In this document: positions 1 through 8,780 of the stretch, piece by piece
Position numbering within the stretch: position 1 is the stretch's first letter
Layout: each line of letters starts with the position of its first letter
Assembly: GCA_017303615.1 (NCBI GenBank)
Contig: JAFLCK010000004.1
Location: 62,001 to 126,000 of the forward strand
Direction: 5' to 3'
Source of the DNA: Obscuribacter phosphatis_A
GTDB lineage: Bacteria > Cyanobacteriota > Vampirovibrionia > Obscuribacterales > Obscuribacteraceae
DNA length: 64,000 bases
Notes under the pieces: model-generated
Databases searched by the model: none
What the model was told of the DNA's origin: nothing
The model's input: the letters and a program-made list of their open reading frames with translations, nothing else
Program-made: the position numbers and the translations under genes

Positions 1-684
1 CTGAGTGTTATTCATGCCTGATCTATAAATCAGTATGTAAGCCTGCTTAATCGCAGATCGAGTCTCAGCCGAAAACTTCTGGCGACGCATGCCAACCAGG
101 TTGACGGTGCGGAATCTAAAGGGTCGACCATCACAAGTTGCAAATGGTGGAATATCAAGTCGAGAACCAGACAATCCAGACAACATAGCCATGCGACCGA
201 CGCGAACGTGCTGGTGAAAAACTGTGGAGCCTGCCACAACAGCATTGTCTCCAACCTGGCAATGTCCGGCGAAAGTAGCATTGTTCGCCAAGATTACTCC
301 GTTACCAAATCGACAGTCATGAGCGATATGACTGTAATTCATAAAGAAACAGTCATCACCGATGGTGGTGAATCTGTCGCCGGTCCCTCTATGTATAGTG
401 ACATATTCCCGAATCTGAACCCGATTTCCTATGATCACGCCTGTTGGCTCGTCTTTGTAGCTCAAATCCTGAGGCTCTAAGCCAATTGACGCTCCGGGGA
501 AAATTCGGCAATTTTCTCCAATCTTGGTGTGTCCGTCTATTATGGCGTGGCTGCCGATTCTGGTGCCAGCTCCTATCTCGACATTCGGACCAATTACCGC
601 ATAAGGATCAACTTTGGCGGTTTCATGAACCTTAGCACCGCTGCTAATGATGGCAGTGGGATGGATCAACGACTCGTATGGCAT
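1..684 (-). CDS. lpxA: Acyl-ACP--UDP-N-acetylglucosamine O-acyltransferase (partial, 3' end outside window)
   Basis: Catalyses the first step of lipid A synthesis, transfer of 3-hydroxyacyl from ACP to UDP-GlcNAc in the cytoplasm. The start is ATG at 684-682, preceded by a GAGAG Shine-Dalgarno-like stretch. The 228 readable codons begin MPYESLIHPTAIISS and carry the left-handed beta-helix hexapeptide pattern (VDPYAVIGPNVEIGAGTRIG, then HAIIDGHTKIGENCRI). They also contain the LpxA hallmark QIREYVTIHRGT and, further on, MNYSHIAHDC with the catalytic-type His. The family is about 260 residues, so roughly 30-40 C-terminal residues lie outside. It follows fabZ by 57 bp on the same strand, the conserved fabZ-lpxA order. 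It implies a Gram-negative-type outer membrane. Confidence 0.95.
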   Translation of the reverse strand, partial: MPYESLIHPTAIISSGAKVHETAKVDPYAVIGPNVEIGAGTRIGSHAIIDGHTKIGENCRIFPGASIGLEPQDLSYKDEPTGVIIGNRVQIREYVTIHRGTGDRFTTIGDDCFFMNYSHIAHDCRFGNGVILANNATFAGHCQVGDNAVVAGSTVFHQHVRVGRMAMLSGLSGSRLDIPPFATCDGRPFRFRTVNLVGMRRQKFSAETRSAIKQAYILIYRSGMNNTQ

Positions 685-741
685 CGCAATACTCTCTTTA
701 GTTAGTGAACCAGCAATCTAGGGCGAGAAAAACTCAATAAT

Positions 742-1191
742 CTATTTTTTGACCATAGCGAAAGAAATCTCTCCTTCGCAAGCAACCTTATCGCCAACCT
801 TGGCACAGACCTTCACCTTGCCAAGCGGACCTCTAATCTTCAAGAGCTCTACTTCCAGATCAAGACGATCGCCGGGCACAACCATGTTTCTGAATTTGAT
901 ACCATCCATGCCTGTGAAGACTCCAAGCATTCCTTTATATTCGTCTTTCACCAAAAGAGCGACACAGGCCAACTGGGCTAATGCCTCAACCATCAAAACA
1001 CCTGGCATTATTGGTCTACCAGGGAAATGACCTTCAAAAAACTGTTCATTAGCGGTCAAATTCTTGAAACCTTTCGCGCTCACACCAGGTTCATAGTCGG
1101 TAACCCGGTCCACTAACAAAAATGGATAGCGGTGAGGCAAAATCTCTTTGATCTGATTTATGTCCATCTCACGGGTGGCAGTTGCTGTCAT
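742..1191 (-). CDS. fabZ: 3-hydroxyacyl-[acyl-carrier-protein] dehydratase FabZ
   Basis: Dehydrates 3-hydroxyacyl-ACP in the type II fatty-acid elongation cycle. The 149 residues are the family's usual length and form a single hot-dog domain. The N-terminal LPHRYPFLLVDRV block is present. The active-site segment GHFPGRPIMPGVLMVEA supplies catalytic His55 and Glu69. It is the first gene of a fabZ-lpxA pair and is divergent from folE across a 232-bp gap that must hold both promoters. Neither lpxC nor lpxB is adjacent upstream, unlike the common lpxC-fabZ-lpxA-lpxB order. Confidence 0.96.
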   Translation of the reverse strand: MTATATREMDINQIKEILPHRYPFLLVDRVTDYEPGVSAKGFKNLTANEQFFEGHFPGRPIMPGVLMVEALAQLACVALLVKDEYKGMLGVFTGMDGIKFRNMVVPGDRLDLEVELLKIRGPLGKVKVCAKVGDKVACEGEISFAMVKK

Positions 1192-1423
1192 TCTTGAAAG
1201 TCCTCAAAGCGCAGTCCTAACTACAGAATTGAAAAGTATAGCGCCTCAACCGGGGCTCCTGATAATTCAATGAAGTAATCTTTGCCCAAAGGGTTGTCAA
1301 CTTTTCTGTCACCTTTGTCCCGGTTCATACTTCGTTCACAGGGTTTCAAGTAGTATCTAGAAGTGCTCGATACTTATATTTAGACCGGCACAAGAATCTT
1401 GACCAGCAGGAGAAGGCGCTCAT

Positions 1424-2086
1424 ATGAAAACCGAATGCCAAGATCGAACAATCCAAGGTGATGTTTTTTTCGCGCAGGCTGAGAAGCTACAGCTGGCGAA
1501 GACATGTCGGTCACAGCCTGCAGCCTTCGATTCAAATCGCATTGAAAAGGCCGTGAAGGAGATTCTCATTGCTATCGGTGAAGATCCTGAGCGGGAAGGT
1601 CTGCTAGAGACCCCCTCCCGGGTTGCCAGGATGCTTAAAGAGCTCACGGAAGGACTCCATAAAAATGAAAAGGAGGAGCTTTCTTGCCGCTTCCACGAAG
1701 AAAAAGCTGGAGTCGTATTAGTAAAGGACATCACATTTTCAAGCACCTGCGAGCATCATATGCTTCCTTTCACCGGGGTAGCACATGTAGCTTACCTTCC
1801 TAAAGAAGGACAGATAACTGGACTGTCCAAACTAGCCAGAGTTGTCGAGTGCGTCTCGAAGAGATTACAAGTTCAGGAGAGAATGACCTCTCAGATCGCT
1901 GACGCGATTGAAAGCACCCTTGACCCTCTTGGCGTGTTTGTCATGGTAGAAGCCGAGCACTCCTGCATGGTTCTCAGAGGCATAAAGAAACCAGGTAGCC
2001 TGACAGTTACCATGGAAAGTCGAGGCGTATACAAGGAAGACCAAGACTTGAGAAGGGAACTTTTGAGCCTGGTTACTAGGGCTTAA
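1424..2086 (+). CDS. folE: GTP cyclohydrolase I FolE
   Basis: Converts GTP to 7,8-dihydroneopterin triphosphate, the entry step to tetrahydrofolate (and to pterins or queuosine precursors). The 220 residues match the family length. Zinc ligands are visible as Cys109 and His112 in STCEHHMLPF and Cys181 in EHSCMVLRG. The GLSKLARVVE and RLQVQERMTSQIADAI blocks and GDPEREGL-like segment (IGEDPEREGLLETPSRVARM) are typical. The start is ATG with an AGGAG ribosome site about 10 bases upstream. The approximately 35 N-terminal residues before the conserved core are not conserved in the family and may be regulatory or simply variable. Confidence 0.97.
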   Translation: MKTECQDRTIQGDVFFAQAEKLQLAKTCRSQPAAFDSNRIEKAVKEILIAIGEDPEREGLLETPSRVARMLKELTEGLHKNEKEELSCRFHEEKAGVVLVKDITFSSTCEHHMLPFTGVAHVAYLPKEGQITGLSKLARVVECVSKRLQVQERMTSQIADAIESTLDPLGVFVMVEAEHSCMVLRGIKKPGSLTVTMESRGVYKEDQDLRRELLSLVTRA

Positions 2087-2164
2087 AGTTAATTATCCTG
2101 CTGTAACGCTTTGCCAGGTACAAATTGCGGTTGCCAATAAAGAATTGCCGCTAAACTTAATGGC

Positions 2165-3439
2165 ATGTCTCAAGATGATGATTTGCTAGGAAATAAGGAG
2201 GGAGGAAGCCAATTCCGCCTTACTAGGCGTTCATTTCTCTCCAAAACGAGTCTCTTTTTGGCCTCCCTAGGCGCGCTCTCTCTTGAATCCGCCTTCAGTT
2301 ATGCCTCCGCAGCAAATTCCGGAGATTTCTCTTTTGCCTTTATCGAAGGCGTGCATTTGTCTTCTGGAATTCCTGATAACGTGAAGCTCCTAGCCGAGAG
2401 CCAACTTTTCCTACAGAACGCTTTGAAGACAGTTTCAGAGCAGTCTGTGGATTTTGTTCTCTTCGGCGGAGACCAAGTCGAGAGTCCAGGCAGAGACGAT
2501 ACCTTTTGGCAGCTATTCATTGATGTTGTTCAAGTGCTCAACTGCCCTTGGTATTTTGTCTTTGGAGAACAAGACATAACTGGAGCTGCACCTGTCGACC
2601 GTATGAGAACTTACGGACCCGACTTGAAAGGTCGCGGTATGGAGCCCAAGGACGGAGGACCCGAATGTTACTGGTCTCTTGACCCGGTTCCAGGAGTGCA
2701 CTTAATCGGCCTCGATTCAGCAAAAGCCAACTCCAACGCTGGTTTCATCAAGCAAGCACAGCTCGATTGGCTAAAGAAAGACCTTAGAGAAAATAAGGGC
2801 AAACTAACTATCGCAGTTAGTCACCATCCCCTTTTGCCGCCGCCCCCGTACGATAGTGGACCGCCTTGGGAAGAGTTTATTGTTGAACAAGGTGCTCAAA
2901 CGAGGGAGGTTCTGGGTGCCTCAAAAGATGTCAGATTGGTACTAAGTGGCCATGTAGGCATCAACAAAATTCAGAAAGAGCGAGATATTTGGTATGTTTC
3001 CTGTCCTTCGCTAACTGTCTATCCATGCCAGTTCAAAATTTTCAGAGTGAAGTCTGATGGCATCCTTGTAGAGACCTATCAAATAACCTATGAAGCATTG
3101 GTTAAGAAGGCGAAGAGAGAATTGTCATCTTCTCGTGTGTCTTTTCAATATTCATCTCGTAAGCCTCTCAGCTTTCTCAAAGTAGTGGAAGGAGAGGAGT
3201 TAGATCGAAACGTTTTCCTACCCTTTGCGCCTGGTGCATTGCCCCTCAAGGCGCCAAAGAAGAAAAAGGCACCAAAGCAAAAGGCATCAAAGGCTAGTGT
3301 GGATAAAAAGAAAACTCCGAATTCTAGCCAGCAAAAATCAGATATTAAGCCTCAAACTGCACCCGTCGACTCAGCCGGTAACGGTACGGAAAAGTTGAAC
3401 GCTCCAGCGGAAACAGGCAAGGAAACCGGAAACAACTGA
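2165..3439 (+). CDS. Tat-exported metallophosphoesterase-fold protein with degenerate active site
   Basis: The N-terminus has a twin-arginine signal (LTRRSFLSKTSL followed by a hydrophobic stretch ending near SYASA), so export by Tat is likely. The next about 260 residues follow the calcineurin-like phosphoesterase layout, but several metal ligands are altered. The usual D-x-H reads EGVH, GDxxD reads GDQVE, GNHD reads GEQD, and GHxH reads GHVG; only the VSHHPL His pair and GGD are intact. A Lys/Pro/Ala-rich low-complexity tail of about 90 residues follows (KKKKAPKQKASKAS), possibly for surface or nucleic-acid contact. It lies 28 bp before kynA and may be cotranscribed. Catalytic activity is doubtful; a structural or binding role is an inference. 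Confidence 0.75.
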   Translation: MSQDDDLLGNKEGGSQFRLTRRSFLSKTSLFLASLGALSLESAFSYASAANSGDFSFAFIEGVHLSSGIPDNVKLLAESQLFLQNALKTVSEQSVDFVLFGGDQVESPGRDDTFWQLFIDVVQVLNCPWYFVFGEQDITGAAPVDRMRTYGPDLKGRGMEPKDGGPECYWSLDPVPGVHLIGLDSAKANSNAGFIKQAQLDWLKKDLRENKGKLTIAVSHHPLLPPPPYDSGPPWEEFIVEQGAQTREVLGASKDVRLVLSGHVGINKIQKERDIWYVSCPSLTVYPCQFKIFRVKSDGILVETYQITYEALVKKAKRELSSSRVSFQYSSRKPLSFLKVVEGEELDRNVFLPFAPGALPLKAPKKKKAPKQKASKASVDKKKTPNSSQQKSDIKPQTAPVDSAGNGTEKLNAPAETGKETGNN

Positions 3440-3467
3440 TCGAGTTCGCAATGAGGTTCTGAGGAAA

Positions 3468-4340
3468 ATGCAAAACAAAGAAGGCAGTCAGAGAGAGAAA
3501 CAGAGCAGCTCCTACGGTGGTATCACCTCTGGTGGGCACTCTCCGCTTTCTTACAATTCCTACCTCATGGTCGAAGAGCTGAAGAAGCTACAGGTCTGCC
3601 AGTCCGAACCAGCTCATCATGACGAACCACTTTTCATAATCATCCACCAGACCTATGAGCTTTGGTTTAAGCTGATGATCCATGAGCTAGATCTTGTCGT
3701 TAACTTGCTGAACGAGGACAAAGTGAGAAGAGCCACTCACTACATGAGACGGGTCGTAGCGATTATGCGAGTACTTGTTCAGCAAATTCATATTTTAGAG
3801 ACTATGGCGCCCAGAGACTTTCTTGGCTTTAGAGATAAACTCAATCCAGCTTCAGGGTTTCAGTCATCTCAGTTCCGCGAAATAGAGTTTATGGCAGGAC
3901 TGAAAGAAGAGAGATTTCTGCAACATTTTCGCCAAGACAAAGAAGCCTACGAAAACCTAGTCAAGAGATTTAACGAACCAAGCCTGGAAGAAGTTTTCTA
4001 TGCCTACCTGAGAAGACACGGCTTCAAGCTGCCATCTACTCCTGCCGGCGCAGATGAAGAGGAAAGCCGAAAGTTGGAGGCAGCCCGCATTGAAGAGTTG
4101 CTAGCTTTATATGACGATGAAACCGATGGCAAGTACATTGACTTGCATGACCTAGCAGAGAGATTTATAGATCTAGACGAGCTTATCTCGCTCTGGCGTA
4201 CCCATCATGTAACGGTGGTTGAAAGAATCATCGGATTTAAGAGAGGAACCGGCGGCTCCGAAGGAGTAGGTTATTTGAGAAGCACCCTCTATAAGCGCTG
4301 CTTTCCCGACTTATGGCACCTTCGCACAGCACTAAAATAA
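3468..4340 (+). CDS. kynA: Tryptophan 2,3-dioxygenase
   Basis: Heme enzyme that opens the indole ring of L-tryptophan to N-formylkynurenine, the first step of the kynurenine pathway. At 290 residues it is close to the bacterial norm of about 280. The signature HDEPLFIIIHQTYELWFK gives the distal His60 and the substrate-pocket residues. The C-terminal block WRTHHVTVVERIIGFKRGTG supplies the proximal heme ligand (probably His247) and the GTGGS loop that binds the tryptophan carboxyl/amino group. The next genes in the apparent operon are a VOC protein and an FAD oxidoreductase. No kynureninase or formamidase is visible nearby, so whether the product feeds NAD synthesis or catabolism cannot be told from here. 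Confidence 0.96.
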   Translation: MQNKEGSQREKQSSSYGGITSGGHSPLSYNSYLMVEELKKLQVCQSEPAHHDEPLFIIIHQTYELWFKLMIHELDLVVNLLNEDKVRRATHYMRRVVAIMRVLVQQIHILETMAPRDFLGFRDKLNPASGFQSSQFREIEFMAGLKEERFLQHFRQDKEAYENLVKRFNEPSLEEVFYAYLRRHGFKLPSTPAGADEEESRKLEAARIEELLALYDDETDGKYIDLHDLAERFIDLDELISLWRTHHVTVVERIIGFKRGTGGSEGVGYLRSTLYKRCFPDLWHLRTALK

Positions 4341-4352
4341 GTGGAAATAAGC

Positions 4353-4679
4353 ATGTCTGAAAAAGCTGAGAGCAAAAGTCTTGATCCGATCGACCATATT
4401 GCTATTCAAGTCGATGATCTAATCAATACAGTCAACTTTTACAAAGATTCCTTCCAATGTGAGGTTATCTATCAGGACGATACTTGGGCGTTTCTCAAGT
4501 TTCAAAACATCAAGCTAGCCTTCGTCATCCCTGGACAACATCCACCTCACATAGCATTTGTAAATGAGAAGGCTGAAAATTTTGGAGAGTTAAAGACTCA
4601 CAGAGACGGCACCAGATCGGTCTACATAAAGGATCCTTCGGGCAATACTCTCGAAATCATGGCTCCTTATGAAGTTTAG
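4353..4679 (+). CDS. VOC (glyoxalase/dioxygenase fold) family protein
   Basis: A small vicinal-oxygen-chelate protein of 108 residues. It opens with DHIAIQVDDLINTVNFYKD and ends with the classic DPSGNTLEIM. Putative metal ligands are His in DHIAIQ, His in PHIAFV and Glu in LEIM, so a one-domain metal-binding subunit that dimerises is likely. The reading frame opens at a GTG directly after the kynA stop (4341), but the ATG at 4353 has a better-placed GGA motif and was chosen. Placement between kynA and an oxidoreductase suggests a role in handling a reactive aromatic or aldehyde intermediate; the substrate cannot be read from the sequence. Confidence 0.8.
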   Translation: MSEKAESKSLDPIDHIAIQVDDLINTVNFYKDSFQCEVIYQDDTWAFLKFQNIKLAFVIPGQHPPHIAFVNEKAENFGELKTHRDGTRSVYIKDPSGNTLEIMAPYEV

Positions 4680-4717
4680 AAAGCAGCAAATAACTCAAGA
4701 GTCTGGATGGAGTCACA

Positions 4718-6040
4718 ATGGAAGTACTTGATACGGTCGTTATAGGAGCAGGAATTGCAGGTCTTAGCACAGCCCACCAACTGATCAAAGGTGGCTTCAA
4801 GACTTGTATTTTGGAAGCGAATTCAGAACCAGGCGGCAGAGTTCGCACTCTGGTAGATAACGGCTATAGAATGGATTTGGGATTCCAAGTTTTTCTCACT
4901 GCCTACCCCGAAGCAATCAGACAACTAGACTATTCCAAGCTCGATTTTTGCGCCTTCCAAAGTGGCGCCATGGTCAGACACGGAAATGGCTTTACCCGCA
5001 TTTCTGACCCATTCAGAGATCCAACCGCCCTGGTATCGACCTTGATGTCAGATGTAGCACCACTGGGTGACAAAATCAAAATTGCTTATCTGAGACAGAA
5101 GCTTATGAACACTTCTGTTGATGAGATATTCAGACGCCCGGAAAAGTCAATCTATGACGCTCTCTTGAATGATTACGGCTTCTCACCCAAGATTATAGAC
5201 AGATTCTTCCGCCCCTTTTTTGGCGGTATCACCCTTGATGCAAGTCTGTCTGGCTCCGCGCGGATGTTTGATTTCGTCTTCAAAATGATGTCTGAAGGAA
5301 ACGTGGCGATTCCAAGACTGGGCATGGGAGAAATCAGCAAACAGTTGGCAGCAAAACTACCGGCCGAGACAATCCGATTTAATTCTCGCGTCAGTAATAT
5401 TGAACCGGATAGAACTTCCTTCGAAGGGCAAAATGTTCTGACTGTCGTCATGGCAGACAACAGCAAGATTTTGGCAAGATCGGTAGTTATTGCCACAGAA
5501 GGCACTGAAGCGGGAAGACTTTGCCCATCAATAGAGAAACCCAAGACTAGAACTGTCAATTGTCTCTATTTCAGCCACGACATAGTGCCAAGCACTGAAC
5601 CGCTGCTCTTCTTAAACGGCAATCTTGAAAGCGAAAATTCAGGAGGCGGAGTCGTGAACAACCTGGCAATCTTGACCAACTGCTCTCCCGCTCTAGCTCC
5701 GCGAGACAAGCACCTTTACTCGGTTACAGTTTTGGAAGAAGGCGAATCCACGGAAAGCCTTGAGAAAGGCGTCAGAAAGCAACTTGTCTCTTGGTTTGGC
5801 CAGGAGTATGACAAGCTAGAACACTTGAAGACTATGAAAATCGAGCGGGCTTTGCCAGATCAATCTCCTCCATGGCTTGACATGCCCCGTAAGGCAATCA
5901 AGATAGACGATGCCGGTCGCACTTTATACGTATGTGGAGACCACCGAGACAATGCCTCAATCAACGGGGCGATGGTTTCGGGGAGACGTGCGGCGGAGCA
6001 AATTCTCAAGGATCTCAAAGTTACTGTGAGCCTCGCTTAA
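4718..6040 (+). CDS. FAD-dependent oxidoreductase (amine oxidase / phytoene desaturase superfamily)
   Basis: A 440-residue flavoprotein. The N-terminal Rossmann motif VVIGAGIAGLSTAHQL is followed by the acidic ribose-binding end of beta-2 (ILEANSEPGGRVRT), the standard dinucleotide-binding pattern of this superfamily. Near the C-terminus, LYVCGDHRDNASINGAMVSG is the second conserved FAD contact (GD ... GA xxSG). This layout is shared by phytoene desaturases, protoporphyrinogen oxidases and amine oxidases. Nothing seen decides between them. A GGAG ribosome site lies 5 bases before the ATG. It is the last gene of the run that begins with the metallophosphoesterase-like gene and kynA. Confidence 0.85.
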   Translation: MEVLDTVVIGAGIAGLSTAHQLIKGGFKTCILEANSEPGGRVRTLVDNGYRMDLGFQVFLTAYPEAIRQLDYSKLDFCAFQSGAMVRHGNGFTRISDPFRDPTALVSTLMSDVAPLGDKIKIAYLRQKLMNTSVDEIFRRPEKSIYDALLNDYGFSPKIIDRFFRPFFGGITLDASLSGSARMFDFVFKMMSEGNVAIPRLGMGEISKQLAAKLPAETIRFNSRVSNIEPDRTSFEGQNVLTVVMADNSKILARSVVIATEGTEAGRLCPSIEKPKTRTVNCLYFSHDIVPSTEPLLFLNGNLESENSGGGVVNNLAILTNCSPALAPRDKHLYSVTVLEEGESTESLEKGVRKQLVSWFGQEYDKLEHLKTMKIERALPDQSPPWLDMPRKAIKIDDAGRTLYVCGDHRDNASINGAMVSGRRAAEQILKDLKVTVSLA

Positions 6041-6081
6041 GATTTTGCTAAAATCGAACCTGTTAATGCTCATGGGTAGAA

Positions 6082-8205
6082 ATGGCTTTCGAAGACCTGA
6101 ATCAGGCCGCTAAAAAGAAAATCTGCACCAGCTGTAAACGAGAGTTTCCGGCAAATATCTCCGTTTGTCCTTACGACAAGAGTATGCTCATGTTCTTGCA
6201 AAAGGACGAGTTGCTCGGAACCATCCTCAACGACCGATATAGGGTCATAGAGGAAGTCGGCAGAGGCGGCATGAGCGTGGTCTATCGTGGACTCCACGAA
6301 ATGATGGACAGAACAGTAGCCATCAAGATGCTCCAAGCCCAACATGTCACAGACCAACTGAGCATCAAGCGATTCCAACAAGAGGCTCAGGCCGCCTCAC
6401 ACCTACAACACCCACATGTGATAACCGTATACGACTGCGGCGTGGTGGCGACCGGACAGCCATACATCGTTATGGACTTCCTTGAGGGCGACAGCCTCAC
6501 TGATGTGATTAAGCGAGATAATCACATTCCATTTCAAAGAGCAGTTCCGATTTTTGCCCAGGCCTGCGATGCATTGGACCATGCCCACCAAAAAGGCGTT
6601 ATTCACCGAGACCTTAAATCTAGCAACATAATGCTGGTCGAAGTTGAAGGGCGCAAAGACTTTGTCAAAGTAGTTGATTTTGGTATTGCCAAACTAACCA
6701 ATGCCTCTGGCAAGATGCAGCAAAATCTTACCCAGACTGGTGAAATCTTCGGAAGCCCTATATACATGAGTCCAGAGCAATGCTTGGGTCAGACTCTGGA
6801 TAATCGTTCGGACATTTATTCTATGGGTGCGGTTCTTTATGAAGCTTTGACCGGTTTGCCTCCGCTCATGGGAGACACTATATATGCCACCATGAAAATG
6901 CATGTGTCTGAAATGCCGGAAGGCTTTGCTCGGGCAAGACCAGATTTACGCATTCCAGAGCAACTGGAACAAATAACCTTCAAAGCACTGGCAAAAAAGC
7001 CAGAACAGCGCTTCCAGAGCATGCAGGAATTTAGAGACGCATTAGAGCAATGTATGCGTACCCAGTTCGATACCGGCGCCATGCCTTCTTTGCTCAGCGC
7101 GCCTCCTTCAATGGGTTTCTCGACAATCGCCCCAGGCTCATCGAAAGAACTTGAGGAATTTGATCTATCTGGCGGACTATTCGGCGACGATCCGCCGGCG
7201 GCAAGTGAAAGAACAACTTTTCGGCGCACTGAAACCGGCACGGGTCATTTTTCCGGCGCCGAAGGTGGTGGCACCACTGGTCGTATTACTTCCCGATCCA
7301 CAAGACCCCCTTCTTCTCTTTCTGATACGTCGGCAAGGCGCACCACCGGTGTAAGGAAGCCAATGACCACCGATAAAAAGGGGTCGAAGGGCAAGCCGTT
7401 CAAACTAACCAAACCAGATTGGCTTACCGCCAGAAACGCGGCAATTGGCGCCGTTATACTTCTCATTCCCGCACTGATAACCGGCGTGGTCATGCTGCTA
7501 AATCAGATGGGTAACGACAACCCACTGCTGATTACCAAACACTACGAAGGCACTCTCTTTTACTACGCCCCGCCTGAGCAAACAGACGATGGCAAAGAGT
7601 TTCCCGGTCTTTTCCTGTTTAAGACTCTGGGCAACAAGTCAAAAATGCTCAAAGTTGATCTCAGTAAGTTCGACATCACCAATTACATGGCTTCTGCCAA
7701 TCAGGCTGATATTAGGGTGGGAGCAAGATGGGACCTCAAGGGTCCAATGGGTCCAAATAACTCCTTAGTTCTAGAAGGCGGCACCTATGTTCAGGATGCT
7801 TCCAATCAATACGAAAAAGCTAGAGAGTGCATTGATAGCTTCTTTACCTCGCTTAGGGACAATCAGAAGATTGAAGGTCTGCTCAGAACGGCCTGGGACT
7901 TAACCTCGGAACGATTCCAGAAGGAAGACATGAACTTGGAGGATTTCGTCAAGAAATTCCAATCGGAGCCAAACTTCAAAGATAGCTTCAGAGAAAACTT
8001 TATGCCTCCTGGCTGCTTGATGATCAAAGAAGGTGGCAAGTCTAAAGTTGTCTTTCTCGTCAACGGCAATTACATAGCCAACAACGACTCTGCCGGTAAT
8101 CCCGTCTATTACATGGTCGTCGTCGTACTCAAAGAGAACAACTGGTTAATTGACAAGTTTGAGAACGTCACCCCCGAAATTTGGCAAAAAAGCTTGCCCA
8201 ATTAG
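6082..8205 (+). CDS. Zinc-ribbon, membrane-anchored Ser/Thr protein kinase
   Basis: A 707-residue Hanks-type kinase. Residues 15-29 hold a short CxxC...C zinc-ribbon-like motif (ICTSCKREF, then VCPYDK). The kinase domain begins near residue 52. The glycine loop GRGGMSVVYRG, Lys in VAIKMLQ, catalytic HRDLKSSNIML, DFGIAKL and the SPIYMSPEQ activation-segment end are all intact, so it should be active. A Ser/Thr/Pro-rich linker follows, then one membrane helix near residues 452-472 (AAIGAVILLIPALITGVVML) and about 230 residues probably outside the membrane. The outer domain matches nothing I recognise and probably senses a signal. It stands alone, with no phosphatase or obvious substrate gene adjacent. 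Confidence 0.92.
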   Translation: MAFEDLNQAAKKKICTSCKREFPANISVCPYDKSMLMFLQKDELLGTILNDRYRVIEEVGRGGMSVVYRGLHEMMDRTVAIKMLQAQHVTDQLSIKRFQQEAQAASHLQHPHVITVYDCGVVATGQPYIVMDFLEGDSLTDVIKRDNHIPFQRAVPIFAQACDALDHAHQKGVIHRDLKSSNIMLVEVEGRKDFVKVVDFGIAKLTNASGKMQQNLTQTGEIFGSPIYMSPEQCLGQTLDNRSDIYSMGAVLYEALTGLPPLMGDTIYATMKMHVSEMPEGFARARPDLRIPEQLEQITFKALAKKPEQRFQSMQEFRDALEQCMRTQFDTGAMPSLLSAPPSMGFSTIAPGSSKELEEFDLSGGLFGDDPPAASERTTFRRTETGTGHFSGAEGGGTTGRITSRSTRPPSSLSDTSARRTTGVRKPMTTDKKGSKGKPFKLTKPDWLTARNAAIGAVILLIPALITGVVMLLNQMGNDNPLLITKHYEGTLFYYAPPEQTDDGKEFPGLFLFKTLGNKSKMLKVDLSKFDITNYMASANQADIRVGARWDLKGPMGPNNSLVLEGGTYVQDASNQYEKARECIDSFFTSLRDNQKIEGLLRTAWDLTSERFQKEDMNLEDFVKKFQSEPNFKDSFRENFMPPGCLMIKEGGKSKVVFLVNGNYIANNDSAGNPVYYMVVVVLKENNWLIDKFENVTPEIWQKSLPN

Positions 8206-8266
8206 GTGATCAATTGCTACAAGGAAAAAAATAGCCCTTTATTTCCTATTATCGTTGGGGCAATAC

Positions 8267-8272
8267 TATAAT
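8267..8272 (+). promoter_or_regulatory. Possible -10 element for the 43-residue membrane protein gene
   Basis: A perfect TATAAT hexamer lies about 70 bases before the small gene at 8341, in the otherwise empty gap after the kinase. No good -35 hexamer is seen at the normal spacing, so this is a weak call. Confidence 0.3.
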
Positions 8273-8340
8273 TAGTCTGATTTTCTCTCTGGCGTTCTAG
8301 GTCTTAGTTTAAATAGGTATCTCTCAAGAAGGAGTAAAGA

Positions 8341-8472
8341 ATGGATACTGGTTTCATATCGATGGCTATTGTCTTTGCTGGAATAGTAATTCTGCCTGTA
8401 ATCATCATCAGGCTGGCAAAGTCGGTAAAGGCAGTCAAGGACAAAAAGGCAGCCTCCTCCGACAGCAAATAG
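8341..8472 (+). CDS. 43-residue single-pass membrane microprotein
   Basis: Short gene reading MDTGFISMAIVFAGIVILP then VIIIRLAKSVKAVKD and a Lys/Ser-rich end. It has one hydrophobic helix at residues 5-25 and a positively charged, presumably cytoplasmic, C-terminus. Support for it being real: an AAGGAG ribosome site 6-7 bases before the ATG, a TATAAT hexamer upstream, and a strong intrinsic terminator 33 bases after the stop. It therefore looks like a self-contained transcription unit. I do not recognise the family. It could be a small regulator of a membrane complex, or a hydrophobic toxin-like peptide; the sequence does not decide. Confidence 0.65.
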   Translation: MDTGFISMAIVFAGIVILPVIIIRLAKSVKAVKDKKAASSDSK

Positions 8473-8504
8473 ACCTAATCTATAAAGATAAGGCATACAA
8501 AACA

Positions 8505-8534
8505 AAGAGAGAGGAGCCGCAACTCCTCTCTCTT
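8505..8534. terminator. Intrinsic terminator hairpin, probably bidirectional
   Basis: A perfect 12-bp stem (AAGAGAGAGGAG with CTCCTCTCTCTT) and a 6-base loop, followed by an AT-rich run. It sits between the small membrane-protein gene on the plus strand and the tRNA gene on the minus strand, so it can end both transcripts. The same AGAGAGAGGAG arm occurs in the terminator at 55611-55646. Confidence 0.85.
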
Positions 8535-8542
8535 AATTTAAT

Positions 8543-8617
<75 letters not shown>

Positions 8618-8780
8618 AAGTAAGCGTAGAAAAATAGTAGCACTCGCGAAGAGAATGCGTAAGGGTTGAGTTGCATTCTTTTACGTAACACATTATTAAG
8701 CGCGCTTAATAAATAAAGTAGAAGACTGTCTTCGGTATACTTGAAGAAGATTTTGATTGGACCAAGCAGGACAGAAGCAA

